Shown here in pieces: positions 53,519-61,745 of a stretch of DNA of 64,000 nt; position 1 is the stretch's first letter, and each line of letters starts with the position of its first letter. A model generated the notes under the pieces. That model did no database searches and was not told the DNA's origin. It saw only the letters and a program-made list of their open reading frames with translations. The stretch is from assembly GCA_021154885.1 (NCBI GenBank), contig JAJKHS010000144.1, positions 124,001 through 188,000 on the forward strand, given 5' to 3'. The DNA is from Thermoanaerobaculum sp. (GTDB lineage Bacteria > Acidobacteriota > Thermoanaerobaculia > Multivoradales > UBA5704). The translations under genes were made by a program, and so were the position numbers.

Positions 53519-54843
53519 ATGCCAGGATTCGTTGCCTCGTCCTGTTTGCCCTCTTGGGCCTGATTTCCGGGTTCGCGGCTGCCCAGACGGTCCGCCTCAC
53601 CTTACCCGACGCCCTCGACCGCGCCCGGACGAATTCGCCGCGCCTGGAGTCGCTCGCCGCCCTGGAGGCCGCGGCCGAGGCGGCCCGGCGCGGCGCCCTG
53701 GCGGAGCGGCTTCCCCTGGTGGATCTCTCCGGGGGCTACACCCGCAACTCCAACGTGGAGGAGTTCAATCTCACCCTCCCCGGATTGGGGACGCGCACGC
53801 TCTTCCCCAACATCCCGAACAACTACCGGCTGCACGCCGGCGCCGCCCTTCCTCTCTATACCGGCGGGCGGATCGAGAGCGCCATCGCCGCCGCCGACCG
53901 GCAGCGGGAGGCCGCGGCCCAGGACCGCTCCGGCGCCGTCAACGACCTCCTGCTGGAGACCCGGACGGCCTACTGGGGTCTGGTCACCGCCCGCGAGAGC
54001 GCGCGGGTGCTCGCCGAGGCCGAGGCCACCTATGAGGCCCATCTCAAGGATGCGAGGAACCGTTACGAGGTGGGCATCGCGGCGTCCAACGAAGTGCTGG
54101 CCGTGCAGGTGGAGCGGGACCGCGCCGAGCTGGCCCGCCTCCAGGCGGAAAACTCCGCCGCGGTGGTCAACGAGAACCTGATCCGCCTCGTGGGCCTCCC
54201 TCCCGGCTCCCGGGTGGAGCCGACCGAAGCTCTGACCGCACCACCCGTCTCCCCGGCCGATCCCGAGGCCCTGGTGACGGCGGCCCTGGCGGCCCGGCCC
54301 GAGATCCTCGCCCTCCAGGCCCGAGCCAAGGCCGCCCGCGCGTCGGTCGAGATCCAGAAATCGATCTCCCGTCCCCAGGCGAGCCTTTCCCTCGGCTACG
54401 ACTACGCCGATCCCAACCCCCGCATCGTCCCGCCCCGGGACCGGTTCGAGAGCACCTGGAGCGCCGGCGTGACGGTGGCCCTGCGGGCCTTCGACGGCGG
54501 CCGTGCCGCGGCGGCGGCGGCCCAGGCCTCCGCCCAGGCCGACGCCCTCGACCGCCAGCTCGAAGACTTGAAGGCCCGGCTGCGCCTGGAGGTCACCTCG
54601 CGGCTGCTCGACCTCTCCTCCGCCCGGGCGGCCCTGGTGGTGGCTGCCCGCAACCTCGACGCGGCCAAGGAGAACGTGCGGGTGGCCCGCGACCGTTATC
54701 AGGAGGGGGTCGTCCCCTCCACCGAGCTGCTCGACGCCGAGACGGCCCTGCTGCGCGCCAGCCTCGACCAGACCTCGGCGGCCACCCAGGTGCGGGTCGC
54801 CCTCGCCAACCTCGACCGGGCCGTGGGAAGGTCCGGGCAGTAG
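53515..54843 (+). CDS. TolC-family outer membrane efflux protein
   Basis: 442 residues with a signal peptide (CLVLFALLGLISGFAAA) and two repeated helical halves typical of outer membrane efflux proteins (LTLPDALDRARTNSPRLESL; ALEDLKARLRLEV-like stretches; RDRYQEGVVPSTELLDAETALLRA). It completes an envelope-spanning channel with the HlyD adaptor. Overlaps the ATPase by 4 bp. Confidence 0.9.
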   Translation: MNARIRCLVLFALLGLISGFAAAQTVRLTLPDALDRARTNSPRLESLAALEAAAEAARRGALAERLPLVDLSGGYTRNSNVEEFNLTLPGLGTRTLFPNIPNNYRLHAGAALPLYTGGRIESAIAAADRQREAAAQDRSGAVNDLLLETRTAYWGLVTARESARVLAEAEATYEAHLKDARNRYEVGIAASNEVLAVQVERDRAELARLQAENSAAVVNENLIRLVGLPPGSRVEPTEALTAPPVSPADPEALVTAALAARPEILALQARAKAARASVEIQKSISRPQASLSLGYDYADPNPRIVPPRDRFESTWSAGVTVALRAFDGGRAAAAAAQASAQADALDRQLEDLKARLRLEVTSRLLDLSSARAALVVAARNLDAAKENVRVARDRYQEGVVPSTELLDAETALLRASLDQTSAATQVRVALANLDRAVGRSGQ

Positions 54844-54845
54844 CC

Positions 54846-55784
54846 ATGGCCGCTCCCGCCCTGGAGGCCGTCCACCTGACGAAGCGCTTCGGCGATTTCG
54901 TGGCCGTGGACGACGTCTCTTTCGACGTCCACGAGGGGGAGGTCTTCGGTCTGCTGGGGAGCAACGGCGCGGGGAAATCGACCGTCATCCGCCTCTTCTG
55001 CGGCCTGCTGACCCCCACCTCCGGCTCCGGCCGGGTGCTGGGGATCGACATCGCCCAGGATCCCGAGGGAGTGCGGCGCCGCATCGGCTACATGACCCAG
55101 CGGTTCAGCCTCTACGACGAGCTGACGGTGCGCCAGAACCTCAATTTCTTCGCCGGCGTGTACGGTCTGCGTGGACGCGCCAAGGCCGAGCGCCTCGACT
55201 GGGCCATCCGGATGGGGGACCTCGGAGGCAAGGAGGACCTCGTCACCCGCTCGCTGCCCGGGGGCTGGAAGCAGCGCCTGGCCCTGGCCTGCGCCCTCCT
55301 GCACCAGCCGCGGCTGGTGTTCCTCGACGAGCCCACGGGCGGCGTTGATCCCATCTCCCGGCGCCGCTTCTGGGGGCTGATCGACTCCCTCTCGGCCGAC
55401 GGCGTGACGATCATCGTCACCACGCATTATCTGGACGAGGCGGAGCGCTGCGACCGCATCGCCCTGCTGGACCAGGGGCGGCTGGTGGCTCTGGGGTCCG
55501 TCGCCGAGCTCAAGGAGGTCTTCGCCGGCCGCGCCGTGCTGGAGGTCACCTGCCCCCGCTATCTCGAAGCCCAGGAACGGCTGGAGAAGGAGGACTGGGT
55601 GCGCGAGGCCTCCCTCTTCGGCGACCGCCTGCACGTGGTGGTGGACGATCCGGAGGAGGGCCGGCGGCGCATCCTCGCCCTGCTGGAGAGGGACGGGAAC
55701 ACTCCGGCCACGGCGCAGCGCATCATCCCCTCGCTGGAGGACGTCTTCATCCACTCCATCGAGGCCCGGGGAGCGACGCCGTGA
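54846..55784 (+). CDS. ABC transporter ATPase (YbhF-like, second half)
   Basis: 312 residues. Walker A GSNGAGKST, signature LPGGWKQRLALACALL (Pro-Gly-Gly instead of Ser-Gly-Gly), Walker B LVFLDEPTGGVDP, switch His in VTTHYLDEAERC. Two bases after tolC. With the ATPase at 52529 it probably forms the heterodimeric motor of the exporter. Confidence 0.85.
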   Translation: MAAPALEAVHLTKRFGDFVAVDDVSFDVHEGEVFGLLGSNGAGKSTVIRLFCGLLTPTSGSGRVLGIDIAQDPEGVRRRIGYMTQRFSLYDELTVRQNLNFFAGVYGLRGRAKAERLDWAIRMGDLGGKEDLVTRSLPGGWKQRLALACALLHQPRLVFLDEPTGGVDPISRRRFWGLIDSLSADGVTIIVTTHYLDEAERCDRIALLDQGRLVALGSVAELKEVFAGRAVLEVTCPRYLEAQERLEKEDWVREASLFGDRLHVVVDDPEEGRRRILALLERDGNTPATAQRIIPSLEDVFIHSIEARGATP

Positions 55785-56902
55785 ATCCCAGGAAGGTGGG
55801 GTCCGTGGCCTGGAAGGAGCTGCTCCAGTCCTCCCGCGATCCCCTGAGCCTGGGGATGCTCCTGGGCGTCCCCTGCATGATGCTCCTGCTCTACGGCTAC
55901 GCCGTGAACTTCGACGTCCGCCACGTCGCCCTCGCCGTGGAGGACGACGACAAGAGCGCGGCGAGCCGTGAGCTCGTCGCCTCCTTCGTCAACTCCACCT
56001 ACTTCGATGACGTGGCGGACCTGGGCGCCGGAGCGGACCTGCGCCGGCTCACCGAGCGACGGAAGGCGCGGGCCGTCCTGATCATCCCCGAGGGTGCGGG
56101 GCGCGACCTCGCCGCCGGGAGGACCGTGCCGCTCCAGCTCCTCCTCGACGGCGTCGACGCCAACACCGCCACCACCGCCCTCGGCTACGCCTCGGCCCTG
56201 GTCGCCGCCGCCAACGTCCAGAAGCTGGCCGCGGCCGGCGGCCGGGTACAACTGGCCCCGATCGATTTCCAACCGCGCGTCTGGTACAACCCGGAGCTCA
56301 AGTCCACCCGTTTCCTCGTTCCCGGTCTCATCGGTTTCATCCTGATGTTGACCGCCGTGCTCTCGACCGCGATCTCGGTGGTGCGGGAGAAAGAGCGGGG
56401 GACCATGGAGCAGCTCCGGGTGACCTCCCTGAAGCCCGGCGAGCTGATCCTGGGCAAGACCCTGCCCTACCTCGGGATCTCCCTCACCGCCACGGCGCTG
56501 ATCCTGGCCGCGGCTCGCTTCCTCTTCGGCATCGCGGTCGCCGGCCCCTACCTTCACCTTTTCGCGGCGGCCCTGGTCTACCTGATCGGTGCCCTGGGCC
56601 TGGGTCTCCTCGTCTCCTCGATCTCGGACACTCAGGCCGTGGCCTTCCAGGTGGGAGCCCTCGTCTCCATGCTGCCCGCGATCTTCCTCTCCGGCTTCAT
56701 CTTCCCCATCCGCTCCATGCCGCGGGCGCTCCAGATCGTCACCTATGCCGTGCCGGCCCGCTACTTCAACGTCGTGCTGCGGGGGGTGATCCTCAAGGGG
56801 GCGGGGCTCGAGTCCTATCCGCGGGACATGGCCTTCCTCGTCCTCTACGCGCTGGCCGTGATGGGCCTGGCCTACGTCCGCCTGGCGCGGAAGGAGGTGT
56901 GA
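55781..56902 (+). CDS. ABC-2 permease (YbhS/YbhR-like)
   Basis: 373 residues: one N-terminal membrane helix, a large periplasmic domain with LAVEDDDKSAASRELVASF and DGVDANTATTALGYA, then five helices with VREKERGTMEQLRVTSLKPGELILGKTLPY. This is the YhiH/YbhS-type ABC-2 permease layout. GTG start overlaps the ATPase stop by 4 bp. Confidence 0.85.
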   Translation: MNPRKVGSVAWKELLQSSRDPLSLGMLLGVPCMMLLLYGYAVNFDVRHVALAVEDDDKSAASRELVASFVNSTYFDDVADLGAGADLRRLTERRKARAVLIIPEGAGRDLAAGRTVPLQLLLDGVDANTATTALGYASALVAAANVQKLAAAGGRVQLAPIDFQPRVWYNPELKSTRFLVPGLIGFILMLTAVLSTAISVVREKERGTMEQLRVTSLKPGELILGKTLPYLGISLTATALILAAARFLFGIAVAGPYLHLFAAALVYLIGALGLGLLVSSISDTQAVAFQVGALVSMLPAIFLSGFIFPIRSMPRALQIVTYAVPARYFNVVLRGVILKGAGLESYPRDMAFLVLYALAVMGLAYVRLARKEV

Positions 56903-56903
56903 C

Positions 56904-58040
56904 GTGCACGAGCTGCTGGCGGTGATCGTGAAGGAGTTCCTGCAGCTCCGGCAGGACAGGAAGATGATCCCGGCCATGGTGGTCGGCCCCATCATCCAGC
57001 TCCTGGCCCTCGGCTACGCCGCCAACCTGGACGTGGCCCACGTGCCCATGGTGCTGGTGGACCAGGACCGCTCGCCGGCCAGCCGCGCCCTGGTCGAGCG
57101 CTTCACCGGCGCCGGCACCTTCGACCTCGTGGGCGCCGAGGACGGCCCGGCGGCCATCGACCCCTGGCTGGTGGAGGGGCGGGCGCAGATCGCCCTGGTG
57201 ATCGCCGACGGCTACGGCGAGGCCGTGGCGGAAGCATCGGCAGGACACCCGCCGAGAGTGCAGGTGATCGCCGACGGCACGGACGCCAACTCCTCGGGGC
57301 TGGGCCTCGGTTACGCCTCCCAGATTCTCGCCGGCGCCGGCGCGGAGATGGTGGCCGCGCGCCGCGTTCCGGGGGGCGCCAGGATGGCGTCGGGCCGCTA
57401 CGAGCTGGTTCCCCGGGTCTGGTACAACCCGGACCTCAAGAGCCGCTGGTTCTACGTCCCGGCGGTGATCGCCATGGTGCTGATGCTGGTAACCATGATC
57501 CTGCCGTCCATGGCGGTGGTGCGGGAGAAGGAGATCGGCACCCTGGAGCAGCTCAGCGTCACGCCCCTGCGCTCCTGGCAGCTCGTCCTCGGCAAGCTGA
57601 TTCCGTTCCTGATCCTTGGGATGCTGGACATGCTGCTGGTCACCGGCCTGGTGACGGGCCTTTTTCACGTCCCTCTGCGGGGCTCGCTCCTCGTCCTCGC
57701 GTTTCTCACCTTCCTCTTCCTGCTGACGACGCTGGGGCTGGGTCTGCTGGTCTCGACCCTGGTGCGAACGATGCAGCAGGCCATGGGGCTCTGCGTCTTC
57801 GTCCTCATGGTCCCGATGATCTACCTCTCGGGGCTGATCTTCCCGGTGGAGAACATGCCCCGCGGATTCCAGATCGCGAGCTACGCCATCCCCGTGAAAT
57901 ACTATGCGAACGTCCTGCGCGGCGTCTTCCTCAAAGGCTCGGGGCTCGGCGTCCTGTGGCCCGAAGCGCTCTCCCTGCTGGGGATCGGGCTGACGGTGCT
58001 GACGCTGGCTTCGCTGCGGTTCAGGAAGAGTTTAGAGTAG
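56904..58040 (+). CDS. ABC-2 permease (YbhS/YbhR-like)
   Basis: 378 residues, paralogous to the preceding permease (VLVDQDRSPASRALVERF, DGTDANSSGLGLGYA, VREKEIGTLEQLSVTPLRSWQLVLGKLIPF). The pair makes a heterodimeric channel. GTG start one base after the previous stop. The stop codon is followed at once by repeat array 2, and no terminator hairpin with U-tract is visible. Confidence 0.85.
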   Translation: MHELLAVIVKEFLQLRQDRKMIPAMVVGPIIQLLALGYAANLDVAHVPMVLVDQDRSPASRALVERFTGAGTFDLVGAEDGPAAIDPWLVEGRAQIALVIADGYGEAVAEASAGHPPRVQVIADGTDANSSGLGLGYASQILAGAGAEMVAARRVPGGARMASGRYELVPRVWYNPDLKSRWFYVPAVIAMVLMLVTMILPSMAVVREKEIGTLEQLSVTPLRSWQLVLGKLIPFLILGMLDMLLVTGLVTGLFHVPLRGSLLVLAFLTFLFLLTTLGLGLLVSTLVRTMQQAMGLCVFVLMVPMIYLSGLIFPVENMPRGFQIASYAIPVKYYANVLRGVFLKGSGLGVLWPEALSLLGIGLTVLTLASLRFRKSLE

Positions 58041-58590
58041 CGGACGACGGGCTGTTGGATCGATGCGATGCGCCGCCGTATCGATCCAACGGCTTGCCGA
58101 CGCTTACAACGCGCCGTCGTATCCTTGCAACGGCCGTCGTCTGGATACGACGGGCCGTTGGATGCTTACGATGGTCAGTCGTATCGATACAACGACCGTC
58201 GTATCGATACGATGGGTCGTCCGATGCTTACGACGAGGCGCCGTATCCTTGCAACGGCCATTGTCTGGATACGACGGGCCGTCGGATGCTTACAACGCGG
58301 CGTCGTATCGATGCAACGGCCGTCGTAACGATACGACGAGCCGTCCGATGCTTACGATGAGGCGTCGTATCCTTGCAACGGTCGTTGTCTGGATACGACG
58401 GGCCGTCGGATGCTTACAACGCGGCGCCGGATGCTTACTACAGGCTGTCGTATCCTTGAAACGGCCGTTGTCTGGATACGACGGGCCGTTGGATGCTTAC
58501 GACGGGCCGTCGCATCGATGCAACCAGCCGTTGTACAGATACGACGGACCATCGCATGCGGCGACGGGGTGTCGTACCGGTACACTGGCC
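58041..58590. repeat. Tandem array of 20-21 bp palindrome-like units with 124-bp higher-order repeat (array 2)
   Basis: About 26 units related to GTCGTATCGATGCAACGGCC; several cores are perfect palindromes (GTATCGATAC, GCATCGATGC, GTACCGGTAC). Unit subtypes recur in order: ATCCTTGCAA at 58121, 58245 and 58369, with a variant at 58452 (spacing 124, 124, 83), and CTGGATACGACGGGCC at 58141, 58265, 58389 and 58472 with identical spacing. That is a six-unit higher-order repeat with one four-unit copy. Mixed 20- and 21-bp units argue against coding. Confidence 0.95.
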
Positions 58591-58598
58591 GCCTTCCC

Positions 58599-58627
58599 TC
58601 GACCGACGACCAAATCTCTGCTAAGAT
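58599..58627 (+). promoter_or_regulatory. Promoter of the Uma2 gene
   Basis: TCGACC (58599-58604), 17-bp spacer, TAAGAT (58622-58627). The -10 ends seven nt before ATG 58635, so the mRNA is probably leaderless. Confidence 0.45.
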
Positions 58628-58634
58628 GTCGAAG

Positions 58635-59519
58635 ATGGACGAAAAACACTCAGACTACAGCCTCAAGGCGCCGGGTTCCTCCGGCGCTCCTCGTCACTTG
58701 CCGGGCCGTGGCTCCTTCCCGCGGGTCGACGATCATCTGGTCCAGCCGGAGGTCACGCGGGACGAGATCATCGAGGGCCGCCGGGTGGTGGCCTTCCCGG
58801 CGGAGTCTCCCCACGCCACCCAGCATGGCGACCTTCACTACGTCCTGCGGGCTCACGTGGCCTCCGGGTACCTTGGGGCCGTGGACCTGCTGACCCGGCA
58901 GGGGAAGAAGTCGGACTTTGCCAGCGACGCCTGTGTCTACAGGGAAGGCGTCGATCAGTCGACCGGCGCGCGCTACCTGGAGGAGATCGCATTCGAGGTG
59001 GTCTCCGAGCAGAGCGATCGGGAGGTGACGGAGAAGGCCGCGGCGATGCACCGGCGTGGAGTCCGCCGGATCTTTGCCGCCTTCGTCAAGGGCCCGCGGC
59101 TGTGCGAGTGGTCCCCCGAGAGCCAGAGCTGGCGCTCGCTGGCCGCTGGCTCCCGGATCGAGGATCGCTGCCTGGCAGTGGCACTGCCCGTTGCGGCCCT
59201 GCTCGATGCCGCCCTGGCTGACAACGCCGTGGCGGAGGCCCTGATCGCCAAGGGCAACCCGATGATCCTGAACCTGGAAGCCGCGGCGAAGGCCACAGGC
59301 TGGGCTGAAGGGAACGCAGCGGGCCAAGTCGAGGGTAAAGCGGAGGGCCGGGCCAGGATTGCCAAGTCCATTCTGAAGATCCTGGAAGCGCGAGGTGTCG
59401 CCGTAGATGCGGCGCAGCGAGAGGAGATCTTGCGCTGTTCTGACTTCGATCGATTGGACCAGTGGTTGCTTGAGGCCGCCTTGGCCTCCTCTGCGGACGA
59501 GCTTACGTCGGAGTCCTGA
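58635..59519 (+). CDS. Uma2-family putative PD-(D/E)XK nuclease
   Basis: 294 residues. The Uma2 (DUF820) core is visible: FPAESPHATQHGDLHYVLRAHV, then SDFASDACVYREG with the acidic residue, and EIAFEVVSEQSDREVTEKAAAMHRRGVRRIFA, the expected ExV...K layout. A low-complexity Ala/Gly/Glu helix (GWAEGNAAGQVEGKAEGRA) precedes the C-terminus. ATG 58635 is preferred over ATG 58626, which lies inside the -10. Function in cells is unknown; related proteins are often linked to mobile DNA. Confidence 0.75.
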   Translation: MDEKHSDYSLKAPGSSGAPRHLPGRGSFPRVDDHLVQPEVTRDEIIEGRRVVAFPAESPHATQHGDLHYVLRAHVASGYLGAVDLLTRQGKKSDFASDACVYREGVDQSTGARYLEEIAFEVVSEQSDREVTEKAAAMHRRGVRRIFAAFVKGPRLCEWSPESQSWRSLAAGSRIEDRCLAVALPVAALLDAALADNAVAEALIAKGNPMILNLEAAAKATGWAEGNAAGQVEGKAEGRARIAKSILKILEARGVAVDAAQREEILRCSDFDRLDQWLLEAALASSADELTSES

Positions 59520-59541
59520 AGTCCCCGCCTATAATCCCGGC

Positions 59542-59814
59542 GTGCCGTACGTCTACATCCTCCGCTGCGGCGACGGCTCGCTCTACACGGGAGTTGCCAA
59601 GGACCTGAATCGGCGACTCGCCCTGCACTGGGCCGGCCGGGCCTCCCGGTATACCCGCTCCCATGCGCCGGTGACGCTGGTATGGTCCCGGGAGGTCTCC
59701 TCCTGGAGCGTGGCCCTGCGGGAGGAGCGGCGGATCAAGGGCCTGTCACGCGTGCAGAAGGAGGAGATGTTGTTGCTGGAGCCTCTTGGATCATGCCCCC
59801 CACCCTCCTCCTGA
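59542..59814 (+). CDS. GIY-YIG nuclease-domain protein (UPF0213/YhbQ-like)
   Basis: 90 residues, GTG start. PYVYILRCGDGSLYTGVAKDLNRRLALHW is the GIY-YIG motif (here VYI and LYTG), with conserved Arg and His; SREVSSWSVALREERRIKGLSR matches the small stand-alone family. A perfect TATAAT (59530-59535) ends six nt before GTG, so the mRNA should be leaderless. Overlaps the ABC-F gene by 22 bp. Confidence 0.85.
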   Translation: MPYVYILRCGDGSLYTGVAKDLNRRLALHWAGRASRYTRSHAPVTLVWSREVSSWSVALREERRIKGLSRVQKEEMLLLEPLGSCPPPSS

Positions 59815-61604
59815 GCGTCGACGCCGTCACCAAGGGCTACGGCGCCCGCCCCCTCTTCGAGCAGCTCTCGTTTGGCATCTTCGAAGGGGACCGGGCGGGG
59901 CTCATCGGTCCCAACGGGTCGGGGAAGACCACTCTGCTGCGCATCCTGGCCGGATTGGAGGAGCCGGATGGCGGTATCCGGTCGTTGCGCCGTGGCATCC
60001 GCATGGGCTACGTCCCCCAGGACCCTTCCTTCCCGCCGGGAGCGAGCGTTGAGGAGGTCCTCGTCCAGGCCCTGGCGGACGATCCGGCCGAGGAGTTCGA
60101 GAAGCTCGCGCGGGTGGCCGTCACCCTCGGCAAGGCGGGGTTCGAGGACCCGGCCCAGCCGGTCGAGATCCTCTCCGGCGGCTGGCGCAAACGCCTCGCC
60201 ATCGCCCGCGAGCTGGCCCGGGAGCCGGACGTCCTGCTCATGGACGAGCCCACCAACCACCTGGACGTGGAGGGCATCCTCTGGCTGGAGGACCTGCTGC
60301 AGAGCGAGCCTCTGGCCTACCTGGTGGTCAGCCACGACCGCTGGTTCCTGGAGAACGTCGCCGGCCGCATGCTGGAGCTCGACCCGCGCTATCCCGACGG
60401 CCTCCTCCAGGCGACGGGCACGTACACCGATTTCCTGGAGAAGCGCGACGAGGTGCTGCGCAACCAGGCCGAGTACCAGACCTCGCTCGCCAACAAGGTC
60501 CGTCGCGAGGTGGAGTGGCTGCGCCGGGGAGCCAAAGCTCGCACCACCAAGGCCAAGGGGCGCATCCAGGAGGCCAACCGCCTCATCGCCGAGCTGACGG
60601 AGCTGCGCGAGCGCACCGGCGCCGCCGCCGAGGCCCGCGCCGGCATCGACTTCAACGCCTCGGACCGCAAGACCAAGAAGCTCCTGGTGGCCGAGGGGCT
60701 CGCCAAGTCGTTCGGCGAGCGCCGGATCGTCCAGGGGCTCGACCTCAAGCTCACGCCGGGCACCCGCCTCGGCCTCATCGGGCCCAACGGCAGCGGCAAA
60801 ACGACCCTCCTCTCGCTGCTCGACGGCACCCTGCAGCCGGACGCCGGCACCATCCAGCGGGCGGACTGGCTGAAGACCGTCCGCTTCGAGCAGAACCGCG
60901 ACACCCTCGACCGCTCGGCCACCCTGCGCCGGGCCCTGGCGCCGGACGGGGATACGGTGCTCTATCAGGATCGACCCATTCACGTCGCCGCCTGGGCCAA
61001 GCGCTTCCTCTTCCACACCGAGCAGCTCGACACGCCCGTCTCGCGTCTCTCGGGCGGCGAGCAGGCCCGCATCCTCATCGCCCGCCTCATGCTCCAGCCG
61101 GCGGACCTCCTGATCCTCGACGAGCCCACGAACGACCTCGACATCCCGACGCTGGAGGTGCTGGAGGAGAGCCTCATGGAATTCCCCGGCGCCCTGGTGC
61201 TGGTCACCCACGACCGTTTCCTGCTGGAGAGCGTGTCGAGTGTCGTCCTCGCGCTCGACGGCCGCGGCGGTGCCACCTTCTTCGCCGACTACACGCAGTG
61301 GGAGGCCGCGCGCGCCTTCACTCCCCCCGCGCCCAAGCCCGCGGCCAGGACGGTCACGCCATCCAAGCCGGCGAAGGACCCGAAGCGGCTGACGTATCGG
61401 GAGAAGCAGGAGTGGGAGCAGATGGAGAGGATGATCCTGGAGGCCGAGGATCGCCTCGCCGTCTCCCAGGCCGCCGTCGAGGACCCGGTCGTGGCCACCG
61501 ATCCCAAGGCCCTCCAGGAGCGTTGCGAAGCCCTGGAGACGGCCCGTCAGGAGGTGGAGCGCCTCTACGCGCGATGGGCGGAGCTGGAGGAGAAGCAGAA
61601 GTAG
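59793..61604 (+). CDS. uup: Uup-like ABC-F ATPase
   Basis: 603 residues with two ATPase domains (Walker [10 protein letters not shown] twice; signatures LSGGWRKRLAIA and LSGGEQARILIA; Walker B LLMDEPTNHLDV and LILDEPTNDLDI) joined by a charged linker, and no membrane segments. A C-terminal coiled coil (EWEQMERMILEAEDRLAVSQ to EVERLYARWAELEEKQK) is typical of Uup. ABC-F proteins act on ribosomes; Uup also affects DNA transposon excision. Confidence 0.9.
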   Translation: MPPTLLLSVDAVTKGYGARPLFEQLSFGIFEGDRAGLIGPNGSGKTTLLRILAGLEEPDGGIRSLRRGIRMGYVPQDPSFPPGASVEEVLVQALADDPAEEFEKLARVAVTLGKAGFEDPAQPVEILSGGWRKRLAIARELAREPDVLLMDEPTNHLDVEGILWLEDLLQSEPLAYLVVSHDRWFLENVAGRMLELDPRYPDGLLQATGTYTDFLEKRDEVLRNQAEYQTSLANKVRREVEWLRRGAKARTTKAKGRIQEANRLIAELTELRERTGAAAEARAGIDFNASDRKTKKLLVAEGLAKSFGERRIVQGLDLKLTPGTRLGLIGPNGSGKTTLLSLLDGTLQPDAGTIQRADWLKTVRFEQNRDTLDRSATLRRALAPDGDTVLYQDRPIHVAAWAKRFLFHTEQLDTPVSRLSGGEQARILIARLMLQPADLLILDEPTNDLDIPTLEVLEESLMEFPGALVLVTHDRFLLESVSSVVLALDGRGGATFFADYTQWEAARAFTPPAPKPAARTVTPSKPAKDPKRLTYREKQEWEQMERMILEAEDRLAVSQAAVEDPVVATDPKALQERCEALETARQEVERLYARWAELEEKQK

Positions 61605-61631
61605 CCCGACGAAGGTCCGGTCCCGCGGCTT

Positions 61632-61680
61632 CTTGTCCCTGATGTCCTTGATGTCCCTGCCGTCCCTGTCGTCCTTTGCT
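61632..61680. repeat. Intergenic 9-bp minisatellite
   Basis: About five tandem units of NNGTCCCTG or NNGTCCTTG, the same motif and orientation as at 4939-4989. It lies in the spacer between the ABC-F and S9 genes. Confidence 0.7.
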
Positions 61681-61745
61681 TTTCCAGCGCGCTACACTAA
61701 GCCGCCGGCCGACGCTTCGCCGGTCCAGAAAGGAAGGACACCCAA

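Noticed and set aside
58063-58893. Plus-strand open frames running through array 2 into the Uma2 gene
   Set aside because: Three frames are simultaneously open because the repeat lacks stop codons. The downstream part is out of frame with the Uma2 domain.
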